This document shows, one piece after another, positions 10,127 to 19,700 of a DNA stretch of 64,000 nt (position 1 is the first letter of the stretch; every line of letters begins with the position of its first letter). The DNA lies in contig JADJCV010000005.1 in NCBI GenBank assembly GCA_016703025.1, forward strand, positions 368,641-432,640. The letters are read 5' to 3'. A program made the position numbers and the translations under genes. The notes beneath the pieces are model-generated. The model was not told where the DNA came from, ran no database searches, and saw only the letters and a list, made by a program, of their open reading frames with translations. Source of the DNA: Candidatus Avedoeria danica. Lineage in GTDB: Bacteria > Chloroflexota > Anaerolineae > Epilineales > Epilineaceae.

Positions 10127-11143
10127 ATGAAATCACAGCCAGCCCAGGACCGAGAAGTGATGATCCAGGCCGAGCACCTGGCTCGTTACTACGGTCCGAG
10201 CCCCGCTCTGCGCGACATCACGTTCGACGCCTACCGCGGCGAGATCGTCGGCTTCCTCGGACCGAACGGCGCCGGGAAGACGACGACGATGCGCATCCTG
10301 ACCGGCTATCTGCCGCCGACGAGCGGCCGCGCCTCGATCGCGGGCTTCGACATCATCGAGCAGTCGATGGAGGTGCGCCGGCACATCGGCTATCTGCCCG
10401 AGACGACCCCGCTCTACACGGACATGACGGTCTGGAGCTACTTGGACTTCATGGCGCGCCTGCGCGGCGTCGCCAACCGCAACGATGCGGTCGAGCGCGC
10501 CATGAGCCGGGTGAACCTCGACGACCGCGCCGACCAGGTGATCGGCCAGCTCTCGAAGGGGCTGCGCCAGCGCGTCGGCATCGCTCAGGCGGTGCTGCAT
10601 GATCCGCCCGTCGTCATCCTCGACGAGCCGACGATCGGCCTCGACCCGCGCCAGATCCAGGATGTCCGCAGCCTCATCCATGAGCTGAAGGGCAACCACA
10701 CCGTGATCATCTCGACGCACATCCTCTCGGAGGCCGAGCAGCTGTGCGACCGCGTCCTGGTGATCAACCGGGGCGAGATCGTGGCGGCGGCGTCGCCCGA
10801 GGAGCTGCAGAGCCAGCTGGCAGGGGCGCAGGCGGTGCGGGTCGTCGTGGCGCCGAGCGTGGCGGCGCGCGAGGTCGAGAAGGCGCTGGCCGACGTCGAA
10901 GGCGTTGCCGGCGTGGCGCACGAAGGCGACGGGCGCTACCTCGTCAAGGCGACGGCCAAGGGCAACCCCCGGGCCGGCATCGCCCAGACGATCGTCGGGC
11001 GCGGCTGGCCGCTGCTGGAGCTGACGCCGATGGGCATGTCGCTCGAGCGGATCTTCCTCGAGCTGACGGCCGATGCGGACGTCGTCGACGAAACCGAAAT
11101 CGAGACGGACACGGATGCGGGAGAGGAGGACGGCGATGCGTAA
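10127..11143 (+). CDS. ABC transporter ATPase (GldA/CcmA type)
   Basis: A 338-residue ATP-binding subunit that powers an ABC-2 type exporter. Walker A is GPNGAGKT (residues 45-52), the ABC signature region is LSKGLRQRVGIAQA, and Walker B is VVILDEPTIGLDP. After the ATPase domain a C-terminal extension of about 100 residues ends in an acidic tail. The ATG at 10127 has GGGGAG 8 bases upstream. The gene overlaps the next (permease) by eight bases and is followed by GldG-like and DUF4340 genes, an order common in Chloroflexota and Bacteroidota; the cargo is unknown. In Bacteroidota the homologous GldAFG set supports gliding, but that role should not be assumed here. Confidence 0.93.
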   Translation: MKSQPAQDREVMIQAEHLARYYGPSPALRDITFDAYRGEIVGFLGPNGAGKTTTMRILTGYLPPTSGRASIAGFDIIEQSMEVRRHIGYLPETTPLYTDMTVWSYLDFMARLRGVANRNDAVERAMSRVNLDDRADQVIGQLSKGLRQRVGIAQAVLHDPPVVILDEPTIGLDPRQIQDVRSLIHELKGNHTVIISTHILSEAEQLCDRVLVINRGEIVAAASPEELQSQLAGAQAVRVVVAPSVAAREVEKALADVEGVAGVAHEGDGRYLVKATAKGNPRAGIAQTIVGRGWPLLELTPMGMSLERIFLELTADADVVDETEIETDTDAGEEDGDA

Positions 11144-11861
11144 CCTCTGGACGATCGCGCGCCGCGAGATCGCGTCGTACTTCACGTCGCCGGTCTTCTG
11201 GGTCGTCGCGACGGTCTTCATGGTCTTCAGCGGCTTCCTGTTCGGCTTCATCCTGAACAGCCCGGGCCAGCAAGCCGAGATGACGCAGCTCTTGAACCTA
11301 TACAGCACCGTGATGCTCTTCGCGGCGCCGGTGCTGTCGATGAAGCTTCTGGCCGAGGAGCAGCGGACGGGCACGCTCGAGGTGCTGATGACGGCGCCGG
11401 TGAACGACTGGCAGGTCGTCTGGGGGAAGTGGCTCGGCGCGATCTGCATGTACGTCGGGTTGACGTCGCTGACGCTGGCGCACGTCGCCATCCTGCTGCG
11501 CTACGCCGAGAAGGGCATGGACTGGGGGCCGCTGCTCGCCAGCTACCTGGGCATGTTCCTCCTGGGCGCGATGCTCCTTTCGCTCGGCGTGCTCACGTCG
11601 TCCTTGACGCAGAACCAGGCGATCGCCGCGTTCGTCGGGATCATGCTCAGCATGATCCTCTGGTTTCTCCCGCTCGTGAACCAGATCTTCCCCAGCGGCG
11701 GATGGTTGGTGAAGTCGATCGGCTACATCGGCCTCTCCGATCACTTCAACAACTTCGGCCAGGGGGTCATCGACTCGCGCGACGTCATCCACATGGTCAC
11801 GTTCACGATCGGGTGCCTCTTCCTGGCCACCCGAATCCTCGAGTCCCGGAGGTGGCGCTAG
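11136..11861 (+). CDS. ABC-2 type permease (GldF-like)
   Basis: A 241-residue integral membrane subunit. About six hydrophobic segments are visible, beginning with SPVFWVVATVFMVFSGFLFGF and ending with HMVTFTIGCLFLATRIL before a basic C-terminus ESRRWR. The motif KLLAEEQRTGTLEVLMTAPV is typical of ABC-2 permeases and marks the coupling region. The start ATG at 11136 lies inside the end of the ATPase gene, preceded by GGAGGA, so translation is coupled. It is followed immediately by the GldG-like gene (TAG then ATG). It forms the channel with the ATPase encoded upstream. Confidence 0.92.
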   Translation: MRNLWTIARREIASYFTSPVFWVVATVFMVFSGFLFGFILNSPGQQAEMTQLLNLYSTVMLFAAPVLSMKLLAEEQRTGTLEVLMTAPVNDWQVVWGKWLGAICMYVGLTSLTLAHVAILLRYAEKGMDWGPLLASYLGMFLLGAMLLSLGVLTSSLTQNQAIAAFVGIMLSMILWFLPLVNQIFPSGGWLVKSIGYIGLSDHFNNFGQGVIDSRDVIHMVTFTIGCLFLATRILESRRWR

Positions 11862-13445
11862 ATGCGTGAGAAGCTAAGCGCGGTCGCACCCTATGTCGCG
11901 GCCGTCGGCCTCGTCCTGATCGTCGGCGCGCTCGGCATGCGGCAGACGAACACCGGCCCCGATTGGCTGCCGCTGGCGATCGGCGCCGCCGGTATCGTCC
12001 TCTTGTTGGCGTATCCCCTCGGCCGAGCCGATGAGATGCGCACGGCGTTCGGGTCGCGCCAGGCGCGGTTCGGCGGCAACGCGCTCGTGCTGCTGGTGTC
12101 GGTCATCGGCATCCTCGTCGTGATCAACATTCTCGGCACGCAGCGATTCGTCAAGCTCGACACGACGACGAACCAGCGGTTCGCGATCTCGGGCCAGTCC
12201 AAGACGATCCTCGATGACCTGCGCGACCAGGGCCAGCAGATCAAGGTCACGGCGGTCATGGCGGCGGGCAGCCCGACGCTGGCGGACCTCCGGCGGCTCA
12301 TGGACAACTACGTCGCCTACGGCAACGCCGTCACCTTCGCGACCATCGACGCCGGGGCCGAACCGGAGCGGGCGCTCGCGCTGCAGGAGGCGATCCAACA
12401 GCCCCTGACCAACAACGAGGTTGTCGTCCGGATGGGCGACCGGCACGAGGTCGTGTACGCGTTCGACGAGAAGTCGATCACGGGGGCGATCATCAAGGTC
12501 ACCCGTCCGCGGGAGAAGGTCGTGGCGTTCACGTCCGGCCACAAGGAGTACAGCCCGACGGGATCCGACCAGCGTTCCTACGCCGGGATCGCCCAATCCC
12601 TCGAGCGCGACGGCTACAAGGTCGTCACCGTGCAGCTGGCGACGAGCGACACGCTCAGCGCCGACGTCATCGTCGTCGCGGGCGCACAGGAGCCGTTCAA
12701 CAGCACCGAGCTCGAGCGCCTGGCCAGCTTCAGCGCCGGCGGCGGCGGCGTGCTCGTCCTCGCCGACCCGCAGGACAAGGCCGATCTCTCGCCGCTGCTG
12801 AACCGCTACGGCATGAGCCTCCGCAACGACCTCGTGCTCGATCCCGAGAGTGCCCTGCAGAGCCCCGCCGTCCCGGTCATCTCGAAGGAAGGTTTCCAGT
12901 TCCACGAGATCACGAGCGACATGTCGAACCCGGAGCCCCTCCTCACCGTCCTCCCCGGCGCCCGGTCGATCGTCCTCCCGTCGACCGCTCCGTCCGGCAC
13001 GACGACGTCGGCGTTGCTCAAGACGAGCGACGCGGCGTGGGGCGAGACGGATCTGGCGGCCCTCGAGGTCGAGAATGCGCAGCCGACGAAGGACGACGTG
13101 GACGCCGCCGGCCCGCTCGACCTCGCCGTGGCCGGTGAGCCGGCGGCCGGTGCGGACGGCGCCGCGGCGCAGGAACCCGGCCGAATCGTCGTCATCGGCA
13201 GCGCCAGCTTGGTCGCGGATGCGATCCTCCAGCAGATCCAAGCCAGCGGCAACATCGTCCTCGTGCTGAACTCCATCAACTGGCTGGCGCAGGACGAGGA
13301 GTTGATGGGCATCCGGGCGACCGAGCCGGACGACCGTCCGCTCCGCGCGCCGCAGAGCCCGATCCTGATCTTCCTGGTCACCACGCTGCTGCTCCCGGCG
13401 ATCGTCGCCGCGATCGGCTTCTACGTCTGGTGGCAGCGCCGCTAA
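11862..13445 (+). CDS. GldG-like ABC transport auxiliary protein
   Basis: A 527-residue protein of the ABC-type transport auxiliary family (GldG-like, PF09822). Three hydrophobic segments lie in the first 100 residues, then a large extracytoplasmic domain starting at TQRFVKLDTTTNQRFAIS, which is the family's usual entry, with the segment KVVAFTSGHKEYSP. One membrane helix closes the C-terminus (PILIFLVTTLLLPAIVAAIGFYVWW). The ATG follows the permease stop directly and has GGAGGTGG upstream. It is presumed to work with the ATPase and permease at the cell envelope. A Pro/Ala-rich insert near residues 415-435 is the only low-complexity part. Confidence 0.9.
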   Translation: MREKLSAVAPYVAAVGLVLIVGALGMRQTNTGPDWLPLAIGAAGIVLLLAYPLGRADEMRTAFGSRQARFGGNALVLLVSVIGILVVINILGTQRFVKLDTTTNQRFAISGQSKTILDDLRDQGQQIKVTAVMAAGSPTLADLRRLMDNYVAYGNAVTFATIDAGAEPERALALQEAIQQPLTNNEVVVRMGDRHEVVYAFDEKSITGAIIKVTRPREKVVAFTSGHKEYSPTGSDQRSYAGIAQSLERDGYKVVTVQLATSDTLSADVIVVAGAQEPFNSTELERLASFSAGGGGVLVLADPQDKADLSPLLNRYGMSLRNDLVLDPESALQSPAVPVISKEGFQFHEITSDMSNPEPLLTVLPGARSIVLPSTAPSGTTTSALLKTSDAAWGETDLAALEVENAQPTKDDVDAAGPLDLAVAGEPAAGADGAAAQEPGRIVVIGSASLVADAILQQIQASGNIVLVLNSINWLAQDEELMGIRATEPDDRPLRAPQSPILIFLVTTLLLPAIVAAIGFYVWWQRR

Positions 13446-13457
13446 AGGACGAGGACG

Positions 13458-14198
13458 ATGAACCGACGACTGACGCTCATCCTGTTCCTGATCTTCGCCG
13501 CGATGGTCATCCTGGCCTACAGCCTGCGCAACGAGACCGGCAAGCAGGTTGGCCCGAACGCGCCGACGCCGACTCCGGGGCCGATCTGGGCGCTCGACGC
13601 CAAGGCGGTCTCGAAGGTCGAGGTGTCGGGCGCCGGCAACGCGTACACGCTGGCGCTGGTCGACGGCAAGTGGCAGGTCGACAACCTGCCGACGAACGAC
13701 GAGGTCGCCGGCGTCGTCGAGCGGACGGCCAGTCCGTCCGTGCAGCGCACCCTGCCCGGCGGCCGCGACGCGACGAACTACGGCTTCGCCTCGCCGACCC
13801 TGACCGTGACGTTCACGGTGTCGGAAACGGCGCACACGCTCATCGTCGGCGATCCGCCGCTGACGAGCGAGAGCGACCGATACGTGATGGCCAAGGACGG
13901 CACGACGATCTATATCGTCAGCGGCTTCGATCTCGGCCAGCTCGAGGATTGGCTGACGACCCCGCCCCTCGCCCCGACGCCGACGGCCGCTGCCCCGACG
14001 ACGACGGGATCGACAACGGGATCGACAGCGGGCACGCCGGCTGCGGACACCGGACTCGGGGACACGTCCGCACTGACGGACACGACCGCGCTGACGGACA
14101 CCGCCCCAATCGGCCTGCCCGGCATGGCGACCATCGTCGCGTTGCCGACCACGCCCGGTCTGCCCACCGAGCCCGCGATTCCGACCGCCACCGAATAG
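13458..14198 (+). CDS. DUF4340 domain protein
   Basis: A 246-residue protein with one N-terminal membrane anchor (LTLILFLIFAAMVILAYSL, residues 5-23) followed by a DUF4340-type domain: WALDAKAVSKVEVSG, WQVDNLPTNDEVAGVV and YGFASPTLTVTFTV are typical of the family. The last 75 residues are Thr/Ala/Pro-rich and probably disordered outside the membrane. GGACGAGG precedes the ATG. DUF4340 genes regularly close GldAFG-like operons, as here, so it is probably a further extracytoplasmic component of the same machinery. Confidence 0.88.
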   Translation: MNRRLTLILFLIFAAMVILAYSLRNETGKQVGPNAPTPTPGPIWALDAKAVSKVEVSGAGNAYTLALVDGKWQVDNLPTNDEVAGVVERTASPSVQRTLPGGRDATNYGFASPTLTVTFTVSETAHTLIVGDPPLTSESDRYVMAKDGTTIYIVSGFDLGQLEDWLTTPPLAPTPTAAAPTTTGSTTGSTAGTPAADTGLGDTSALTDTTALTDTAPIGLPGMATIVALPTTPGLPTEPAIPTATE

Positions 14199-14207
14199 GT
14201 CGACAGC

Positions 14208-15727
14208 ATGGCGCCTGAAGACGGCCCGTCCCGCGCACGACGCCGCGCCCCCGGCGCTGCCGGCACCCGGCTGCCGTTCGCCCGACGGGCCGCCGCCGTG
14301 CTCGTGCTGGCGTGGGCGCTTGCCCTCGTCCGGACGGCGCCGGCGGCGGCGCACAGCGAGACCGTCGAAAGCAAGCCCGCCCCGGGCGATGCCGTCCTTC
14401 CTGCGCCGACGACGGTCACCGTGCGGTACACGGATCCGCTCGGTCCGGAGAGCACGATCAGCGTCGTCGACGACACATTCGCCGAGGTCACCGAGGGCCC
14501 GACCCGGGTGGACGCCGATGACCCGCACGCGATGTCCGTCGACCTGCTGCACGACCTTCCGCTCGGTGCTTACACCGTCGCCTGGACGGCCCACGACGCG
14601 GCCGACGGGCACAAGACGTCAGGCAGCTACACGTTCAGCGTCGGTGACGTGGCGGCGGCGTCGCAACCATCGGGCACGGCAGGGCAGACGATCCTCGTCC
14701 TCGTGGCGCTGACCGTGGCGGTGCTCGGCGTTGCGACCGTCGCGCGGCGCCGCGCCCGACCGACGCCGGCCGCGATGCTGGCGGCTCTGGCGTTCGCGAC
14801 GGCCGTCGCAAGCGTCGCCGCCGGCTGTTCCGACGATTCGACGGCCGGCCCGACGGCGCCGAGCGCGACCGTGACGGACGGCGCGCAAGTGGCCTCGTCC
14901 GCCGGTGACGGGCCAACCGCGGCGTCGTCGACGGCCGCCGCAGACGACGCCGCGGGCGTTCCGATCCAGATCTCGATCGCGGCGAGCGACCTGGCGGTCG
15001 GCGAGGACAGGTTTGCGTTCGCCGTCCTTGGCGTCGACAACGAGCTCCTCCCCGACGTCGACGCCACGGCGACGTTCTTTCGACTGGAAGGCGAGTCGGC
15101 CGAGGAGACGGACACCGTCCCGGCGACGTACTACGCCTCGCGGCTGCCCGAGGCCGGCACGTACGTGGCGCTGACGCGCTTCGACCGCGCCGGGCCGTGG
15201 GGGTCCAGATCAGCGGCACGCTGCCGGATGGCCGGGCCGTTGCGCCCAACCGGGTACGGTTCGAGGTCGCCAGCCGGCCCCGCTCGCCGGCGGTGGGCGA
15301 CATGGCGCCGCCGACGGCGAACCGGACGCTGGCCACCGTCCCGGACATCGCCGCGCTGACGAGCGATCCGATGCCCGACCCCGAGCTCTATGCCATGACC
15401 GTCGATGAGGCCGTCGCCAGCGGCAAACCGACGGTCGTCGTCTTTGCGACGCCCGGCTACTGTGAATCGCGCATCTGCACGCCCGTCATCGACGAGGTGA
15501 AGGCGGTGGCCGCGGCGTGGCGCGGCCGGGTGAACGTCATCCACCTCGAGGTCTACAAGTCGTTCAACCCGCTCGTCCTGGCGGACGAGATGGATGCCTG
15601 GGGTCTCGAAACCGAGCCGTGGACGTTTGTGTTGACGGGCGATGGCCACGTCGCCGCCCGGCTCGAGGGCAACGCTACGCAGGCCGAGCTCGTTCCGCTG
15701 CTGGAACGCGTCACAGGAGGAGGGTAA
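14208..15727 (+). CDS. CopC domain - thioredoxin-fold protein, one frameshift
   Basis: The frame opens with a signal peptide (residues about 22-46) and a CopC-like domain (HSETVESKPAPGDAVLPAP ... GSYTFSVGD), then a membrane helix GQTILVLVALTVAVLGVATVA, a basic turn and a second hydrophobic stretch ending in AAGCSDD, which looks like a lipobox. The domain after it matches the next gene. At 15199-15203 a run of five G shifts the frame; with one more G it would read GPWGVQISGTLPDG and continue to a stop at 15727 through a thioredoxin-like domain with the pair C-ESRI-C. CopC domains bind copper; the thioredoxin-like part suggests metal or thiol chemistry outside the cytoplasm. Confidence 0.75.
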
Positions 15728-15728
15728 G

Positions 15729-16688
15729 GTGGATCAGCTGACAGGGACCCGACTCCGATCGCGCTTTGTTTCGCTCACACTGGCGACCGTTTCGCTCGGG
15801 CTGACGCTCGCCGTCGCCGGCTGCCGGTCCGACCCGCCGACGGTCACGCCGGTGCCGCCGACGGAGGACCCGTTCAGCCGGATCACCCCGTCGCCCGAGG
15901 CGCGGGCGATCTCGATCGAGATCAAGACATCCGTCATCGGGCCCGGCTTCGATCGCCTTGCGTTCGTGCTCAAGAGGGACGACGGCGAGGTGATCGAGAA
16001 CGGCAACGTCGAGACGACGTTCTATCGCCAAAGCGACAGCGGCCCGCAGCGGACCGCCAACGGCCCGGCGCTCTTCTTCGGACGGGGGCTGACCGGCGGC
16101 GGGCGATGGGTGACGTACACGGACTTCGACGCTTCCGGCCCGTGGTCGGTCGACGTGGCGGTCCAGCTGATGGACGGCACGCAGGGCATCGCCCGGGCCG
16201 ACTTCCAGGTGGCGGGGCGCACGAAATTGCCGGCGGCCAGGCAGCCGCCGCCCACCGGAGAGACGCCGTACGCCGAGGACGCCAGCGGGGTGGCGGCGCT
16301 CACGACCGATCCGAATCCGGCCAACGACCTCTACTACAAGCGCGTGTCCTCGGGCGTCGTCTCCGGCTATGCGACGGTCGTCCACTTCAGCTCGCCGGGC
16401 AACTGTCCGGAAGCGGAGTGCCGCGACGCCCTCGACCCGATCAAGCGCGCCGCAACCGCGTGGAAGCTCGGCGCCAACTTCATCCACATCGAATCACGCG
16501 ATCCCGCCGACCCGAGCCAGATGTCGGCCACGGCCAAGGACTGGGGCCTGACCACGGACCCGTGGACGTTCATCTTCGACACGCAAGGCTTCCTGTCGGC
16601 GCGGGTCGAAGGGCCGTTGGCGGTGGATGAGCTGAACCTCCTGACCCGCCGGGCTTCGGGGATGGACGAGTCGACGAACGCGCCGTGA
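15729..16688 (+). CDS. Lipoprotein with thioredoxin-like domain
   Basis: A 319-residue paralogue of the C-terminal part of the previous gene. I choose GTG at 15729, which follows the upstream stop by one base and has AGGAGGG in front; the signal peptide then ends in LAVAGC, a lipobox. An immunoglobulin-like or beta-rich domain holds FDASGPWSVDVAVQL, matching FDRAGPWG...VQISGTL upstream. The C-terminal thioredoxin-like domain has VVHFSSPGNCPEAEC, with two cysteines four residues apart, and DPWTFIFDTQGFLSARVEG. It was probably produced by tandem duplication and is anchored to the outer face of the membrane. Substrate is unknown. Confidence 0.82.
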   Translation: MDQLTGTRLRSRFVSLTLATVSLGLTLAVAGCRSDPPTVTPVPPTEDPFSRITPSPEARAISIEIKTSVIGPGFDRLAFVLKRDDGEVIENGNVETTFYRQSDSGPQRTANGPALFFGRGLTGGGRWVTYTDFDASGPWSVDVAVQLMDGTQGIARADFQVAGRTKLPAARQPPPTGETPYAEDASGVAALTTDPNPANDLYYKRVSSGVVSGYATVVHFSSPGNCPEAECRDALDPIKRAATAWKLGANFIHIESRDPADPSQMSATAKDWGLTTDPWTFIFDTQGFLSARVEGPLAVDELNLLTRRASGMDESTNAP

Positions 16689-16700
16689 GGGCGTGACCGT

Positions 16701-16750
16701 GCCGGCCAACGCGGCGTCCCGGGACGCCGCGTTGGCCGGCTTCGTTCTTA
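16701..16750. terminator. Bidirectional intrinsic terminator
   Basis: A perfect inverted repeat with 20-base arms (16701-16720 and 16721-16740) is followed by a T-rich tail TTCGTTCTT. It lies between the stop of the rightward lipoprotein gene and the stop of the leftward NHL/VWA gene, so it can end both transcripts. Confidence 0.85.
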
Positions 16751-19700
16751 TGGGCACCCCGGCATCTGCGCCGCGATCGTGCGGTAGACCTCGGCCAGCT
16801 CGGCGCCGGTCAGCGCCAGGAAGACGCGGGCGGGATCACCCGCCACGGCCTCGAGCTGCGCGCGGTCGACGTCGGCGCCAAAGCCGATCGCGTAGACCTC
16901 GATCCCGTGCGCCCGGCGCGCTTCGTCCGCTGCGGCGGCGGCGCGCTCCGGCGCCTCGACCTGGCGGCCATCCGACAGCACGACGATGACCGGCTTGGCC
17001 GTTGGCCGGCGTCCCTCGGCCAGCACGCCCGTCGCCGCCTCGAGCCCGCGGTCGATCCGCGTGCCGGAGCGTGTCGTCAGGCCGGTCAGGCCGGCGTCGA
17101 GCATTGCGCGGTCGCTTGAGAGCGGCACGGCGACGCGCGCCTCGGTGGCGAAGTCGACGAGCGCCACGCGGTCCGTGCCGTCCGCCAAGCCGACGACGTC
17201 CAGGAAGGCGCGGATGCTGCTCACGGCCGTCGCCAGCCCGCCGTCGGCCATCGAGTTCGAGACGTCGACGACGAGCACGATGTCCTGTCGCGCCTTCTGC
17301 GGCCAGCACAGGGATCGAGCCGCGAACGGCAGGTAGACGCGCACGGTCTCGGGCGTCGCGGTGGAGGTGGGCGAAGCGGCGGGCGGCGGGGTGGACGTGG
17401 CCGGCGACGTGGCCGTCGCCGGCGGGCCGACGACCTCGACGGACAGCGACGGGAACGGTACGCGCTGCGGCTGGCCCCAGCCATCGACGAACTCGGCGAA
17501 CGTGCCGTCCGTGACGGGCCACGTGCCGGCGGCCCGCGGCTTGAGGCGGGCCGAGAACGGGGACGGCGCGTCGAGCGAGGCGTGCGACCACGTCATGTTC
17601 GGCGCCAGCCACGATCCGGCGGCCGAGAGGCTGCCGGGCTCGACGTCCATCGTCGCCGGGACGGCGCTGGTGAGCGTGAAGCCGGTGGCCAGGAGATCCG
17701 GGACGCCGTAGCGGACCATCCGGCGGTGGGCGGCGTACGTGCCGTTCATGACGTCCTCGTCCGAGCTGGCCAGGTCGGACGCGCCGAAGCTCGTGATCGC
17801 GATGATCGTCACCCCGGATAGCCGGATCTGGGCGGCCGTGTCCTCGGCCGGCGGGATCCCGGCGCACTGGCCGGGGAAGAACTCGTTGGCGGCGCTGCAG
17901 TACGCGGCGCGGTCCAGGACCATCACCTTGCGGCGCGAGCCGCTGGTGTCGAACAGTTCGGCTGCCTCTTCCATGGCGTCCTTGAGCCGCGGTCGAATGG
18001 TCGGCGCGGCCGGCGTGAAGCGTTGGATGTCCTCGACGGCGCGCATGTAGGCGCTTCGATCGCCGGTCAGCGGCAGGTCGAGGGCCGTCGTGTTGTAGTA
18101 GCTGACGAGGCCGATCCGGTGGCGGCTGAAGTCGAGGCGTGCGGCCAACAGCTTGAGCTCGGTGATCGTCGTCGCGGACGGATCCGCCCCTTGCTGCAGC
18201 TCGGAGAGGTACGGCACGACGACGACGATGTCGGCCGGCTCTTCGCCGATGCCGCAGCGCCCGTCGAGGGTGTAGGTGACGGTCGTCGAGGCGCCGAGCG
18301 GCATGGACAGCGGATCGGCAGCCGTATGGCCGCGGAACGTGCACGTGCGGTCCTCGGGCACGGCCAGTGCGTCGGGATCGGCGGACGGCTCGAAGACGCT
18401 GATCAGGCTGGACTGGCCGTCGGCCACGTAGACCCGGCCGGCGCTGTCGACCGTGAGGTCGGTCAGTGTCGTCGGGTCGGAGAAGGCCAGCGGGCGGGCG
18501 TCGAAGCGGGCGGTGACGGTGCCGTCGTCCGCGTAGCGCTCGATGTAACCGGGCTCGCGCAGGACGAACACGGACCCCAGCGGATCCGAGGGTCCGTCAC
18601 CGGCCGGGGTAGCACCGCCCGGGCCGCCGCTGACGGAGCGAGCGTCGAAGGCGACGGGGACGTTCAGCAGCGACGTGCCGTCGGCCGCGTACACCCGCAC
18701 GATGTCGGCTAGATCGTCCAGGACGTACACCCGGCCGTCCGGGCCGACTTCCATGTCCGTGTACGGGTTGCCCTTGCCGTCGTCGGGCAGGTCCCACTCC
18801 GGCTTGATCTGGCGGCCGTCGGGCGCGTAGCGGACGATCCGGACATCGTACGTGCGGGTCTGCGGCGTCAGGTCGCTGCGGACGACGAGGAGTTCGCCGC
18901 TGACCGGGTTGAAGCTGATCGCCGGCACTTCGATCTGCTGAAACGACGACGCGAGCTGGTCGGTCCAGACGCTCTCGATGATCCGCTCCGTGCCCTCGCG
19001 CCCACGCTTCTCGACGGTCTTGAAGCGGCCGATGCCGCCGTCGACCTTGGGCTGGCCCTGTCCCTGGCGGGTGATCTTCAGGTAGTAGCCGTACACCTCG
19101 CCCAGCGTCTCGGTCCCGACGCCCAGGATGACGCTGAAGAACTCGAAGTCGGTCGAGAAGTCCCCCACCTGGGTGTCCTTGGCGGCGGTGGCGAGCTGCT
19201 TGCCGTCCGTGTCGAAGAACCGGAACTGGGACGACTGGTCCTGGACGAACACGACGCCGGGCGCGGGCATCGAGATGGACTCCGGCGAGAAGAGCACCGG
19301 GTTCGCCGAATCCTCGTTCGACGCGGCCTGCCAGACCGTCTTCACCTGCCGCAGCTCGTTGTCCTCGAAGGATACGACGACCGGGCTCGTCTTCAGGTCC
19401 TGGCGCTTCTGGCCGCAGTTGCCGGTGTTGGGGTTCGAGACGGCCAGCGCGAAGTACTGCTGCGTGTCGGCGCGCAGGCGCGGCAGCGTCACGGTCTCGC
19501 GGCAGATCGTCTTCTTGTTCGCGCTCGCCGCGATGGCGAACGCGACGTCCCGCTCCGTGACGACGCACGCGCCGGCGGCCTCGCCGAGGAAGACGCTGTC
19601 GCCGCCGAGCGCGTTCACGCGCGTGGCGCGGCACGAGACGTCGCCCTGGGTGTACTTGGGGTTGCGGAGGTCATATACCTGCCGCAGCGCCAGCGGCGGC

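Noticed and set aside
11874..14612. A 912-residue minus-strand open frame
   Set aside because: It lies opposite the GldG-like, DUF4340 and CopC genes, is Arg/Gly/Asp-rich without domains, and has no ribosome binding site.
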